Below, piece by piece: positions 1 through 9,125 of a stretch of 64,000 nucleotides of DNA. Within the stretch, counting starts at the first letter, position 1. Each line of letters begins with the position of its first letter. The DNA comes from DATFYM01 sp035315065. GTDB taxonomy: Bacteria; Acidobacteriota; Terriglobia; UBA7540. Where the stretch lies: the NCBI GenBank assembly GCA_035315065.1, contig DATFYM010000041.1:31671-95670 (forward strand). Direction: 5' to 3'. A model generated the notes under the pieces. It ran no database searches, was not told the DNA's origin, and worked only from the letters and a program-made list of their open reading frames with translations. Both the position numbers and the translations under genes were made by a program.

Positions 1-207
1 CTGCCACATTGAGTGCCGGCCACAATAGCAGACAACGAGCGACGGTCCGGCCGGTGCTGCCGGGCGAAAACATGTTCTGCCGCGCGACTGGTCTGCGGAG
101 AAAAGAGCCGGCAATTGCAGCTCGCCCTCCAGCGCACTACAAGTGTTTCGTCCGACTCAAAAAGCCGTGCAGCTTTGGTTGCGGCGTTGCATGGCCAAGG
201 AGGGCTT
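1..207. other. Left edge, no supported gene
   Basis: Open frames exist here on both strands but none has a convincing start, family resemblance or partner. I see no RNA gene or repeat. Confidence 0.4.
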
Positions 208-612
208 ATGAAGGTGGATGTCGATGAGATCGTTGGCCGCGCGCTCGCGAGTTCCTCGCAGCGGCTGGGGGCCTCGCCTGTAGCGCGCAGCCCCCGGTAT
301 GATTATTTCACTCTGGAATACTTCCTCCCGCTTCCGCACGAGCGTGAGGTGTTCCAAAAGCACGTCCATGCTGAAGTGTGCTCCGCCGGTTTTGACATCG
401 ATCTCGCGGCCATTCCAATTGAGCCTCAGATCACCATTGAGCACATCACGCAATTTCTGGCGCTGGCGGTTTCCACCCTTCCGGGGCACGCTGCCACGAG
501 CAAGCTGGGTCTTCCGGGGGAACCCGCAGTGGCCGAGACGCAGCTTCCCGGAACAACTACCACGGACGACCCGGGGAAAACCGGCGGCGGCCAAAGTGGT
601 CAGAATGATTGA
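208..612 (+). CDS. Hypothetical protein, 134 aa
   Basis: I do not recognise this protein. The ATG at 208 is chosen because a strong ribosome binding site (AAGGAGG, 197-203) lies just upstream, which favours it over an in-frame ATG at 13. The N-terminal ~95 residues look like a compact mixed fold with acidic patches. The last ~30 residues are low complexity, rich in Thr, Gly, Asp and Pro, so probably disordered. No signal peptide or membrane segment is seen. It converges with the reverse-strand gene ending at 600, with a 13-bp tail overlap. Function unknown. Confidence 0.55.
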   Translation: MKVDVDEIVGRALASSSQRLGASPVARSPRYDYFTLEYFLPLPHEREVFQKHVHAEVCSAGFDIDLAAIPIEPQITIEHITQFLALAVSTLPGHAATSKLGLPGEPAVAETQLPGTTTTDDPGKTGGGQSGQND

Positions 613-1445
613 CGCGGTGGGCCGACGACAAAGAGTTCGCTAAAACCAAGAAACGGCATGAGCCGCTTGGCATCGCAGTCTCGAAGCGCAACCACGGCGG
701 TGATGGCGTCCGCTTGCGTTTTGGTCGCGAGCAGAAGAACATCTTGCAGCAACAAGCCCGACGACCGCGCATTAATCTTTGGCGATGCGAGGAGCGCCAC
801 CCGCACTGGCAGCTTAAGTCCCGCCACTACCGCGCTCGATTGCACCTTCACTTGAATAACCCGGCGGCCATTGAGCTCATCGCGCAGGGTCCGGCCCGAG
901 TTCAGTTGGGATTCTTCCAGAACATCGCCCTTCGCTACGCCCTCTGCCGCATAGCGCCCGACAGCCGATGCCACGGAAGTGAGAGCAGACTTGTCCGTGG
1001 CAGTCTCGCGCAGGGCAATATCCTCTGCCCGGATCACTTGGAAAGCCGCAAGGCCACTGGGAGCGATCACCACCATCTGCTGGGCCGTGCGGGCCGGCGC
1101 CGGGGGCCGGTGGCGAAAGATTCCATAGAGCAACACGCTGACGATCAGTGCCAACAGGATGTCGGACGTGTGGCCGCGGAGCCAGGGGCGATCGATTTTT
1201 TCTGCCTGCCTTTGCGCGGTGGTCGCCTCAGCGCGGCAGGCTTCCGCCCTGGCGGCAAGAGCCTGGCGGACCCTTGCCCCGGCATCCCCGGGGAACAATT
1301 GGGCCAACAGCCCGGGCTGCCGGGCGGATCGCACCCGGTAAGCTTCCACCGATTCGATTCCGCCACCAATGAGGGTGGTGCGGTCTGCCGGGTCGAGCCC
1401 GGGCACGCTTTCCAGTAGAGTCACACCGGTCTCCTGAAAGTTCAC
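600..1445 (-). CDS. Membrane-anchored protein with HhH-like and SAF-like domains
   Basis: A 281-residue protein. Residues ~8-70 resemble a helix-hairpin-helix segment (LLESVPGLDPADRTTLIGGG) followed by an Ala/Arg-rich helix. One membrane helix spans about 94-110. Residues ~125-210 resemble a SAF domain, the small beta-clip fold seen in CpaB/FlgA-type proteins: a conserved Ile/Val-rich start, then a stretch in which an added activity is 'delivered' after GDVL. Its start overlaps the stop of the upstream gene by 4 bp (1442-1445), so the two are translationally coupled. A role at the envelope is inferred; the specific function is unknown. Confidence 0.6.
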   Translation of the reverse strand: MNFQETGVTLLESVPGLDPADRTTLIGGGIESVEAYRVRSARQPGLLAQLFPGDAGARVRQALAARAEACRAEATTAQRQAEKIDRPWLRGHTSDILLALIVSVLLYGIFRHRPPAPARTAQQMVVIAPSGLAAFQVIRAEDIALRETATDKSALTSVASAVGRYAAEGVAKGDVLEESQLNSGRTLRDELNGRRVIQVKVQSSAVVAGLKLPVRVALLASPKINARSSGLLLQDVLLLATKTQADAITAVVALRDCDAKRLMPFLGFSELFVVGPPRQSF

Positions 1446-2779
1446 GGCCCCGCGGGCGCCGGCGGTACCGGCTGGGCTGCCGGCGCGGGCGGTGGCAGTG
1501 GTTCCATGTTGTAACGGACGGTGACCCGCGCTCCAGCGCCGATCTGGCCGAGTGAGAACCGTAACGGATTCACGCTGGAGGGCCGGAGGGCGGTGAGGTT
1601 ATCCCGGGTGGCGCTGCCCCAGACGTACTTAAAGCCTTCCGGCACGGTTTCCAGCAGCGCAACACGCTCGGCGGTGTTGGCATCGACGTTCTGAACAGAA
1701 ATCTCGACCGGTATTGCCGCATTCACGCCCGCCGCGCCCAGCCACCTATCGACTCGAATCTGGCGAAATTCCGGGGCGACGACCACGCGGCTGCCTGAAT
1801 CCTGATAGCGAAGGGGGAAATCGCGAGAATCCGGATAAAGAAGTTGAGCCGAAATCTGCTGCCAGAGCGCCCGCTCTTCGTAGTAGGACGCCGGTTGCTG
1901 CTTATAACCGAGGCCTTTGAGCAGGTCCAGGCGGTAGAGGTCGAAAGCCGCCCTCACCGTATCGCCCCAGGCCTTAGCGCGCCCGATGGAAACCTTGTAG
2001 AAGGTCCAGCTCAGCACGAAGAAGATAGCCGCCCGCCACAACCAGGGCGCAGAAGCTGGCGACAGAACCGGCGACTGGCGGCTGAGTCCGACTGCCACCA
2101 CGAATAACCCCGTGAGAACGCTCAGAAATGAGCAATTGAGCGTGAAGTCGAACGAACTCTTGGCATCGTCGATGGCGCCGGCGAATCCCGGTTCGATCTT
2201 CGCGATCAGGCGCGGCCAGAGCACAATGGAGTCGATCCCATAGGCTGTCGAAGTATAGCGCTCGAAGCAACGGATGACGTTCCCCAGCCTCGTGGGCAGC
2301 ACGTGTTTCGCATCGTCCGGGAGTTCGGTGTTCAGCATCAGCGCCAGTCGGGTCTGCTGGCGCGCGACGGCGGAGATCATCGCGTCATCCGGGTTGTGCG
2401 CCCGCAGTTCATCCACTCTCGCTTGCAGCGTACGTCGCAGAGTCTGGGCGCGATTCAGCCGATCTTGGTGCCGACGCTTGAGCGGCCAGCCGATCCAGGA
2501 CTTCTCCCACGGGTAACCTTCGTAAAGTTGAATAATCGGGATATTAAGGTTGTAAAGGATCCCCGTGATTACGATCACCACGAAAGTGAGGGCCACGGCA
2601 GCCCACTTCTCTTCGCCGACGGCCACCCTTCTCAAGTAATCCTGAAGCGCGGGTCCCCACGGAAGGAGCGGCGCCACCAAGACCACGTTGAGAATGGAGT
2701 AGATCAGCACCGGGAACAGCGTTCCCAAGCTGACCACTTTCGCGAATTGACCGGAGATAGCGGAAAGCAGTGTACTCAT
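1442..2779 (-). CDS. Integral membrane protein with C-terminal DUF11-like domain
   Basis: A 445-residue protein of unknown function. Two membrane helices lie near the N-terminus (about residues 10-40 and 60-80). A cytoplasmic-looking helical region of about 120 residues with many Arg/Gln follows, then two more helices near residues 220-265. The C-terminal ~90 residues read like an immunoglobulin-like DUF11 strand domain (IPVEISVQNVDANTAERVAL, later VPEGFKYVWG), ending in a Pro/Ala tail. It is the first gene of a two-gene operon with the SAF-domain protein. The start faces a palindrome-rich spacer shared with the divergent protease gene. Confidence 0.6.
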   Translation of the reverse strand: MSTLLSAISGQFAKVVSLGTLFPVLIYSILNVVLVAPLLPWGPALQDYLRRVAVGEEKWAAVALTFVVIVITGILYNLNIPIIQLYEGYPWEKSWIGWPLKRRHQDRLNRAQTLRRTLQARVDELRAHNPDDAMISAVARQQTRLALMLNTELPDDAKHVLPTRLGNVIRCFERYTSTAYGIDSIVLWPRLIAKIEPGFAGAIDDAKSSFDFTLNCSFLSVLTGLFVVAVGLSRQSPVLSPASAPWLWRAAIFFVLSWTFYKVSIGRAKAWGDTVRAAFDLYRLDLLKGLGYKQQPASYYEERALWQQISAQLLYPDSRDFPLRYQDSGSRVVVAPEFRQIRVDRWLGAAGVNAAIPVEISVQNVDANTAERVALLETVPEGFKYVWGSATRDNLTALRPSSVNPLRFSLGQIGAGARVTVRYNMEPLPPPAPAAQPVPPAPAGP

Positions 2780-2882
2780 GGAAGCCTCGAGCGTGCAGGC
2801 GCGCGACCAAACCCAGCGGCATTATACAATAGGTGACCGCACGATGCAGCAAGCCGCGGGCGGCAGCCTCGCCGGACGGCAC

Positions 2883-2938
2883 TGCAGTACTGCAAAGAGC
2901 ACGAGTACTATCGTGCGCCTTACAGTACGATCGTACTG
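2883..2938. promoter_or_regulatory. Cluster of GTAC-centred palindromes between divergent genes
   Basis: Three palindromes follow one another: TGCAGTACTGCA (2883-2894), a 6-bp-arm inverted repeat around GTACTA (2899-2916), and the perfect 16-mer CAGTACGATCGTACTG (2923-2938). A further AGTACT lies a few bases on. They sit in the 382-bp spacer between the divergent genes starting at 2779 and 3162. This layout suits an operator for a dimeric regulator, but no regulator gene is adjacent. Confidence 0.4.
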
Positions 2939-3004
2939 CCCCATTCTAGTACTCCAGTATCCCTCCGGGGTATATCAAACTGACCGAGATTGACCCTTAT
3001 ACGT

Positions 3005-3033
3005 ATGAAGGCCTCCCAGTACCAGGCCTTCAT
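3005..3033. terminator. Perfect 10-bp hairpin upstream of the protease
   Basis: ATGAAGGCCT (3005-3014) and AGGCCTTCAT (3024-3033) are exact inverted copies around a 9-nt loop. There is no U-tract after it, so a regulatory leader hairpin of the protease mRNA is as likely as a terminator. Confidence 0.4.
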
Positions 3034-3161
3034 GCCCTTAGCCGAGCGGGCGGAGGGAAGTCGAGGGAACGAGTGAAAGCCCCGATCTCATGAACGACAA
3101 ACGAAAGATAGGGAGTGATTCGTTCGCCCGCTACCGGTTCATTCGAGAAAAGAGGTTCGAA

Positions 3162-4892
3162 ATGCCAGCGAGACTGAGGCACATCATCGGACTTGGAATC
3201 TTTTTGCTCTTTTCGGTGGGAACAGCCTTTGGCCGCCACCCGAAGATCGCCCCGGACCTCGACGGAGCTGACCCCAACTCCACCGTCGATATCATCGTCC
3301 AGTTCCAACATACCCCCACCGTGGCCCATCACCGGAAGATCACGGACCGGGGAGGATCGTTCAAGGCCAACCTTGGTTTGGTGAAATCCGGCGCCTACGC
3401 GCTGCCGGCGAGCGCCCTGGAAGATCTGGCCAACGATGCCGAAGTGGTCCATATCTCACCGGACCACAAGCTTCGGGGTTTGCTGAATCTCACCGCCGCG
3501 GCAGTGAATGCCAGTGCCGCATGGCAATCTGGCTGGACCGGCACCGGCATTGGTGTGGCAGTGCTCGACAGCGGCATCGTCGCCATCAATGACCTGCAAT
3601 CCAAAAACTCCACTGGTTCCAGAATCGTCTACGCGGAGTCTTTCGTACCAAACAACGCCACGAACGACAACTATGGGCACGGCACCATGGTGGCAGGCGT
3701 CATTGGGGGCAACGGAGCTTCTTCCACGGGCAGCGCATACAGCGTCACGTTCATAGGAATGGCGCCCCACGCCAACCTGATCAACCTGCGTGTGCTGGAT
3801 AGTAACGGCGCCGGCACGGATAGCTATACCATTGCGGCCATTCAGCAGGCCATCGCACTCAAGTCTCAATACAACATTCGAGTTATCAATCTCTCCATCG
3901 GACGGCCCGTCTATGAGAGCTACACCTTCGACCCGCTGTGCCAGGCGGTGGAAGCGGCGTGGAAAGCAGGAATCGTGGTGGTGGTGGCGGCCGGCAACGA
4001 CGGTCGTGACGACACGGACGGGATCGACGGCTACGGGACCATCGCGGCTCCCGGCAACGACCCCTATGTCATCACGGTGGGCGCCATGAAGACCATGGGG
4101 ACACCCCAGCGGTCCGACGATCTCATCGCCAGTTACAGCTCCAAGGGCCCGACGATGGTCGATCACGTGGTGAAGCCGGATATCGTAGCCCCCGGCAACC
4201 ACATCGTTTCCACCATCACCAACTCGGTAAAGATGAACCTGAACAAGGAGTATCCGGCGAATCGGGTCAACCTTTCCTACTACATGACCAACGGTTCGGG
4301 TACATCAACTAACTACTTCACGCTGAGCGGGACCAGTTTGGCCACCCCGGTGGTCAGCGGTGCGGTGGCTGACCTGCTTCAGGCGCAACCTGGTCTTACG
4401 CCCGACCAAGTGAAGGCGCGTTTGATGAAGAACGCCTACAAGGTCTTCCCCACGGTGAGCACGGTGGTGGATCCGGCAACCGGGATTGCATACACCAGCT
4501 ATTACGACGTCTTCACGGTCGGGGCGGGATACCTCGACATCGCGGCCGCCCTCAATGACACCTTCATTGCCAGTGGCACGGCCCTCTCCCCGACAGTTGC
4601 CCTCAATACCACAACCGGCATGGCCTCCCTGGTCTTTGATCCTTCCTCGATCTGGGCCAACCAGTCACTCTGGGCAAGCCAGTCACTCTGGGCAAGCCAA
4701 AGTTTGGGTGCAGCACAGACCATCTGGGGGCAAACGGAGGTCGAAGCTGACAATACCCTGTGGGCCAGCCAGTCTCTGTGGGCTTCGCAGTCCCTCTGGG
4801 CTCAGCAGTCTCTGTGGGCTTCGCAGTCCCTCTGGGCGAGCAACTCTGCTACGTCCGCGACCGCTACGACGACCCTCATTGGTGGGGAGTGA
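3162..4892 (+). CDS. Secreted S8 family serine protease (subtilisin-like) with WASQ repeats
   Basis: Start 3162 is chosen because AGAGG precedes it and the product then opens with a clean signal peptide (MPARLRHIIGLGIFLLFSVG). An in-frame ATG at 3090 is less likely. The 576-residue precursor has an inhibitor-like prodomain (about 40-105) and an S8 catalytic domain with the triad Asp136 (AVLDSGI), His173 (GHGTMVAGVIGG) and Ser392 (SGTSLATP); Asn of AAGND is near 285. Residues ~497-565 form a tail of about ten imperfect SLWASQ hexapeptides. The protein is probably exported and acts outside the cell; the tail may bind a surface or pack as a beta-solenoid. Confidence 0.93.
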   Translation: MPARLRHIIGLGIFLLFSVGTAFGRHPKIAPDLDGADPNSTVDIIVQFQHTPTVAHHRKITDRGGSFKANLGLVKSGAYALPASALEDLANDAEVVHISPDHKLRGLLNLTAAAVNASAAWQSGWTGTGIGVAVLDSGIVAINDLQSKNSTGSRIVYAESFVPNNATNDNYGHGTMVAGVIGGNGASSTGSAYSVTFIGMAPHANLINLRVLDSNGAGTDSYTIAAIQQAIALKSQYNIRVINLSIGRPVYESYTFDPLCQAVEAAWKAGIVVVVAAGNDGRDDTDGIDGYGTIAAPGNDPYVITVGAMKTMGTPQRSDDLIASYSSKGPTMVDHVVKPDIVAPGNHIVSTITNSVKMNLNKEYPANRVNLSYYMTNGSGTSTNYFTLSGTSLATPVVSGAVADLLQAQPGLTPDQVKARLMKNAYKVFPTVSTVVDPATGIAYTSYYDVFTVGAGYLDIAAALNDTFIASGTALSPTVALNTTTGMASLVFDPSSIWANQSLWASQSLWASQSLGAAQTIWGQTEVEADNTLWASQSLWASQSLWAQQSLWASQSLWASNSATSATATTTLIGGE

Positions 4893-4961
4893 GGGCCCTT
4901 GCTCACGTCACCGAGCCATCGTTGCCGGGTAAGCCTGCTGGTTGTCCTACACGCAGAGAAC

Positions 4962-5135
4962 GTGTGAAAAAATGCCCTTAAGCCCCGAAGGGGCGAAAGA
5001 GAGTAGCCCAGGGCGCCAGCCATGGGAGAAGGCCGGCACGTTATAGTTTTTGTGTTCTTGGGGGCATCTGATCCCAGGGCTGGCGCCCTGGGCTACTCTC
5101 TTTCGCCCCTTCGGGGCTAAGGCATTTTTTCACAC
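4962..5135. repeat. Long inverted repeat, arms ~65 bp
   Basis: Arms 4962-5027 and 5072-5135 are nearly exact reverse complements around a 44-bp loop. The arms carry GCCCCGAAGGGGC and CCCAGGGCGCCAGCC cores. A partial relative with the CCCAGGGC-TTGCGCC-CTGGGC core, followed by CTCTTTCGCC, is at 48308-48358, so this is a dispersed repeat. It may act as terminator of the protease gene. No transposase or target-site duplication is evident. Confidence 0.85.
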
Positions 5136-5170
5136 CTGGGCGCTCATGGAATCATGATCAGCGGTCGATT

Positions 5171-5190
5171 CTTAAGGTAGGGACCTTAAG
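5171..5190 (+). promoter_or_regulatory. Hairpin abutting the ribosome binding site of the hybrid kinase
   Basis: CTTAAGGT and ACCTTAAG are perfect 8-bp arms around a 4-nt loop, ending one base before AAGGAG (5191-5196) of the kinase at 5203. It could tune translation or be a regulator site. Confidence 0.4.
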
Positions 5191-5202
5191 AAGGAGAATG
5201 AC

Positions 5203-8200
5203 ATGGAGGGCAAACGGAGCGTCGGAGTGCTGGCCTGCTTGATAGGCGCGCTGGTATTATCAGCCGCCAAGACCGAAGGCAGCCTCGACCCGGCGAAGGC
5301 GATTACCCAGTACACCCACGATGTCTGGCAGACGGAACAGGGACTCCCGCAGAATACGGTTCCGGCTATTGTGCAGACCCGTGACGGCTACATCTGGTTC
5401 GGAACTGAGCTGGGATTGGTCCGCTTCGACGGAGTACGATTCACGGTATTTGATGAAGCGAACACGCCGGTGATCAAGAGCAACATCGTCGTGGCGCTGG
5501 TAGAGGACCACCAAGGGCGTCTCTGGATTGGGACCCAGGGCGGCGGCTTGGCCTGCCTCCAAGACGGGAAGTTCACCACCTACACCACCGCCAACGGGTT
5601 GTCGAATGACTCGGTCTTGTCCCTTTATGAGGACCGCCAGGACAGTCTTTGGATCGGCACGGACGGCGGCGGTCTCGATCGATTCAAGGATGGCCGCTTC
5701 ACCGTTTATACCACCAAGACAGGACTGGTGAATGACGCGGTCTTCTCGATCACCGAGGACCGGCAGGGAAGCCTCTGGATCGGCACCCATGGCGGCCTCA
5801 ACCGGCTCAAAGATGGCGTGTTCACCACCTACGCCACCAAGGACGGGCTGAAGAATGGCTACGTGAAGTCGGTCCGGGAAGACCGGCAGGGAAGACTCTG
5901 GATCGCCACCAATGGCGGAGGTCTGAGCCAACTCAATGGCAACCGGCTCACCACCTACACCACAAAGGACGGCCTTTCGAGCAACGAGGTGTGGACGCTC
6001 TATGAAGACAGCCAGGGCACCTTGTGGATCGGCACGAGTGGCGGATTGGACCGGCTCAAAGGCGGACGATTCGAGGCCTACACGTCCAAGGACGGACTCT
6101 CCAACGACGCGGTCTGGTCCATTTTCCAGGACCGCGAGGGCAGCCTTTGGGTAGGCACCGCCGGCGGTGGCCTGAATCGCCTTCAAGAAGGGAAGTTCAC
6201 CACGTTCTCGTCGCAGGAGGGCCTTTCTAAAGACGCCGTCCTGCCGGTTTATGAGGGTCAGGATGGAAGCCTCTGGGTCGGTACCGCTGGCGCCGGACTG
6301 AACCGGATTAAGGACGGCAAGGTCACCACCTACACTTCCAAGAACGGCCTCTCCAACGACTTCGTCTTCTCGATCGCCGGGGATGGCGACGGGAATCTCT
6401 GGATCGGCACTCGCAAGGGCCTGGACCGCTTCAAAAACGGCAAGTTCACTGCGTACACCACGGCCCAGGGGCTGCCCAATAACATCGTGCTCGTGACCTA
6501 CGTGGACCCCAACGGTAACCTCTGGATCGGGGGACGCGGCGGACTCAGCCGGTTCCAGAACGGCAAGTTCACAACCTACGGCAGCAAGGACGGTTTGTCG
6601 AACGAGTTCGTTATGTCGATCGAAGCCGACCGCGAAGGCAGCCTGTGGATTGGCACTGGAGGCGGTGGGCTCAATCGCTTTCAGGATGGAAAATTCACCG
6701 CTTACACCAGCAAACAGGGGCTCTCCAGCGATGTGGTGATGACGACTTATCAGGACGCGGAGGGGAGCCTCTGGATTGGCACCGACAATGGTGGGCTCGA
6801 TCGATTCAAGGACGGGAAATTCACCGCCTACCGAATGCGACAGGGCCTGTTTGACGATGCCATCTTCCGGATCCTCGAGGATGACAACGGCAACTTGTGG
6901 ATGAGTTCGAACCGGGGAGTTTTCCGCGTCAGCAAGCAGCAGCTCAGTGATTTTGCCGACGGGAAGGTCGGCAGTATCAGCTCGGTTGCTTACGGCACGT
7001 CGGATGGCATGAAGAGCCGGGAGTGCAATGGCGCTTATCAGCCGGCAGGATGGAAGACCAGGGACGGGAGACTCTGCTTCCCCACCATGAAAGGCGTCTC
7101 CATCATTGACCCGAAACTCCGCCTGCGTAACGTACGCCTTCCGGTGCTGGTGGAGAAGGTCGGGCTGGGAGGCCGACTGCTGGACCCGAGCGCTGGAGTC
7201 CAGCTTCCTCCTGACAGCAGCCGGTTGGAAGTCTATTACACTGCACTCGGCTTTCGCTCGCCCGAGAAAATCACGTTCCAGTACAAGCTGGAGGGACTTG
7301 ACAAGCATTGGGTGGAAGCCGGCTCCCGTCGCGTTGCGTACTACACCAACGTTCCGCCCGGGCACTATCGCTTTCATGTCAAGGCCGCTGACGGCGACGG
7401 TGTGTGGAATGAGGAAGACGCCGCATGCGACCTGTATCTGGCCCCGCACTTCTACCAGACCGCATGGTTCTTCGGTCTATGTGGGATACTCGGAATGGGT
7501 GTGCTGGCGGGTGGCTACCGATGGAGCATCCAGGCCATGGCCGCGAGGGCGCAGGAATTGCAGGAGGAGATCGTCATACGCAAGCAAGCGGAAAAAACCC
7601 TGGAAGCTGCCAAGGAAGCCGCCGAGGCCGCCAACCGGGCCAAGAGTGAATTCCTGGCGAATATGAGCCACGAGATTCGCACCCCGATGAACGGCATCAT
7701 CGGCATGACCGAGCTCGCTCTGGACACCCCGCCGCTCAACGCGGAGCAGAGTGAGTACCTCGGCATGGTGAAAGACTCGGCGTACGACCTGCTCTCCATC
7801 ATCAACGACATTTTGGACTTCTCCAAGATCGAAGCTGGGAAGCTGGATCTTTGCCCCATCGAGTTCAACCTGCGCGAGTGCCTGGAAGGTACGATGGCCA
7901 TGTTCGCCCCCCGCGCGCAGCAAAAGGGCCTGGAACTGCTCTGCGATGTGCGTCCGGACGTGCCGGAAATGCTGGTAGGCGACCCGGTCCGGCTGCGCCA
8001 AATCGCGGTGAACCTCGTCGGAAACGCTCTCAAATTCACCGAGCACGGCGAGATCGGGATGTCGGTGGAAGTGGAGTCGATGGAGCTGGACAAGGCCCGC
8101 CTGCACTTTGTCGTCAGCGACACCGGTATTGGAATCCCGGCGGAAAAGCAGCGCTTGATCTTCGAAGCCTTTTCCCAGGCGGATAGTTCAACCACTCGTC

Positions 8201-8787
8201 GTTTCGGCGGCACGGGGCTGGGCCTGACCATCTCCACCCGGCTGGTGCATATGATGGGAGGGCGGATCTGGGTGGAAAGCAAGCCGGACCAGGGCAGCAA
8301 ATTCCACTTTACCGCCGACCTTCCTATCGCCAAGAACGTCGCCGCGCCGCAACCGGTAGCCAACGTCAATCTCCACGGCATGCCAGTGCTTGTGGTGGAT
8401 GACAACTCGACCAACCGCCGCATCCTGAAGGATACGCTGGAGAGTTGGGGCGCAAAGGCCAGGGTGGTGGAGAGCGCCAACGCGGCCATGGAGGCGCTCG
8501 AGCGGGGCGAATTTGACGTGGCGCTGATGGATGTCCAGATGCCGGAAATGGACGGATTAGAGGCGACGGCGGCGATCCGGGAAAAGGAGAGAATCGCCGG
8601 CAAACACCTCCCCATTATCGCCATGACGGCGCATGCTGTGAGCGACGACCGCGAAAGGTGTCTTGACGCGGGAATGGACGGGTACCTCTCCAAGCCCATT
8701 CACGCCGCCGAGCTTTTCCAGACGATCACTCAACTGGTTGCCTTGAAGTTCGAGCCGCAGCGATTGAGCAGGCTCGCCGGGAATTAG
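5203..8787 (+). CDS. Hybrid sensor histidine kinase with two-component regulator propeller
   Basis: A 1194-residue protein with RBS AAGGAG before the ATG. Domains in order: signal peptide (1-27); about 13 visible Reg_prop blades with LW[IV]G[TG] motifs (residues ~50-590), enough for a double seven-bladed propeller; Y_Y_Y domain (~670-745); membrane helix (~750-770); coiled coil; HisKA with His823 (SHEIRTPMNG); HATPase with N, G1 and G2 boxes; receiver domain with Asp1110 (ALMDVQMPEMDG). The periplasmic propeller senses a ligand, often a glycan breakdown product in related systems. There is no DNA-binding or Hpt domain, so a separate phosphotransfer partner is needed and none is adjacent. Confidence 0.95.
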   Translation: MEGKRSVGVLACLIGALVLSAAKTEGSLDPAKAITQYTHDVWQTEQGLPQNTVPAIVQTRDGYIWFGTELGLVRFDGVRFTVFDEANTPVIKSNIVVALVEDHQGRLWIGTQGGGLACLQDGKFTTYTTANGLSNDSVLSLYEDRQDSLWIGTDGGGLDRFKDGRFTVYTTKTGLVNDAVFSITEDRQGSLWIGTHGGLNRLKDGVFTTYATKDGLKNGYVKSVREDRQGRLWIATNGGGLSQLNGNRLTTYTTKDGLSSNEVWTLYEDSQGTLWIGTSGGLDRLKGGRFEAYTSKDGLSNDAVWSIFQDREGSLWVGTAGGGLNRLQEGKFTTFSSQEGLSKDAVLPVYEGQDGSLWVGTAGAGLNRIKDGKVTTYTSKNGLSNDFVFSIAGDGDGNLWIGTRKGLDRFKNGKFTAYTTAQGLPNNIVLVTYVDPNGNLWIGGRGGLSRFQNGKFTTYGSKDGLSNEFVMSIEADREGSLWIGTGGGGLNRFQDGKFTAYTSKQGLSSDVVMTTYQDAEGSLWIGTDNGGLDRFKDGKFTAYRMRQGLFDDAIFRILEDDNGNLWMSSNRGVFRVSKQQLSDFADGKVGSISSVAYGTSDGMKSRECNGAYQPAGWKTRDGRLCFPTMKGVSIIDPKLRLRNVRLPVLVEKVGLGGRLLDPSAGVQLPPDSSRLEVYYTALGFRSPEKITFQYKLEGLDKHWVEAGSRRVAYYTNVPPGHYRFHVKAADGDGVWNEEDAACDLYLAPHFYQTAWFFGLCGILGMGVLAGGYRWSIQAMAARAQELQEEIVIRKQAEKTLEAAKEAAEAANRAKSEFLANMSHEIRTPMNGIIGMTELALDTPPLNAEQSEYLGMVKDSAYDLLSIINDILDFSKIEAGKLDLCPIEFNLRECLEGTMAMFAPRAQQKGLELLCDVRPDVPEMLVGDPVRLRQIAVNLVGNALKFTEHGEIGMSVEVESMELDKARLHFVVSDTGIGIPAEKQRLIFEAFSQADSSTTRRFGGTGLGLTISTRLVHMMGGRIWVESKPDQGSKFHFTADLPIAKNVAAPQPVANVNLHGMPVLVVDDNSTNRRILKDTLESWGAKARVVESANAAMEALERGEFDVALMDVQMPEMDGLEATAAIREKERIAGKHLPIIAMTAHAVSDDRERCLDAGMDGYLSKPIHAAELFQTITQLVALKFEPQRLSRLAGN

Positions 8788-9125
8788 GACAAGGCCAACT
8801 GCTCCGCCGCAGTCGGGATCTTCGGGTCTGCGGCCGTTCCTTTCCTCATCGACCGGGTGGCGCCACTGGAAGCTACGGTCAGTGATCTTCTATCCCATTG
8901 ACTGGATCGGGTCTATTCTCCGCCCGTCGCACGTGCACCGCGCGGTACCGGGGACAGTGTATAGGGACAGGCCTCTCAGGGCGCGTGGTTCGATCTCCGC
9001 CTGGCGCGATGGTGTATACTCTCCAGTGAGCCGAATGCCAGCATGGAAGCGGCGCGGCGCCGGCCCACGCGCTGAATCAAGAGCCGATGCTTGGGCTCGA
9101 CCCCTTTGCCCGGCGAGAACCGCCA
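8788..9125. other. Spacer, nothing recognised
   Basis: About 340 bp between the hybrid kinase and the acyltransferase. I see no gene, RNA or strong palindrome. Confidence 0.5.

Noticed and set aside
157..594. 145-residue reverse open frame at the left edge
   Set aside because: It opposes the forward gene at 208 that has a strong ribosome binding site; no motif seen.
5260..7449. 729-residue open frame on the reverse strand
   Set aside because: It mirrors the propeller repeats of the hybrid kinase; codon pattern and motifs support only the forward gene.
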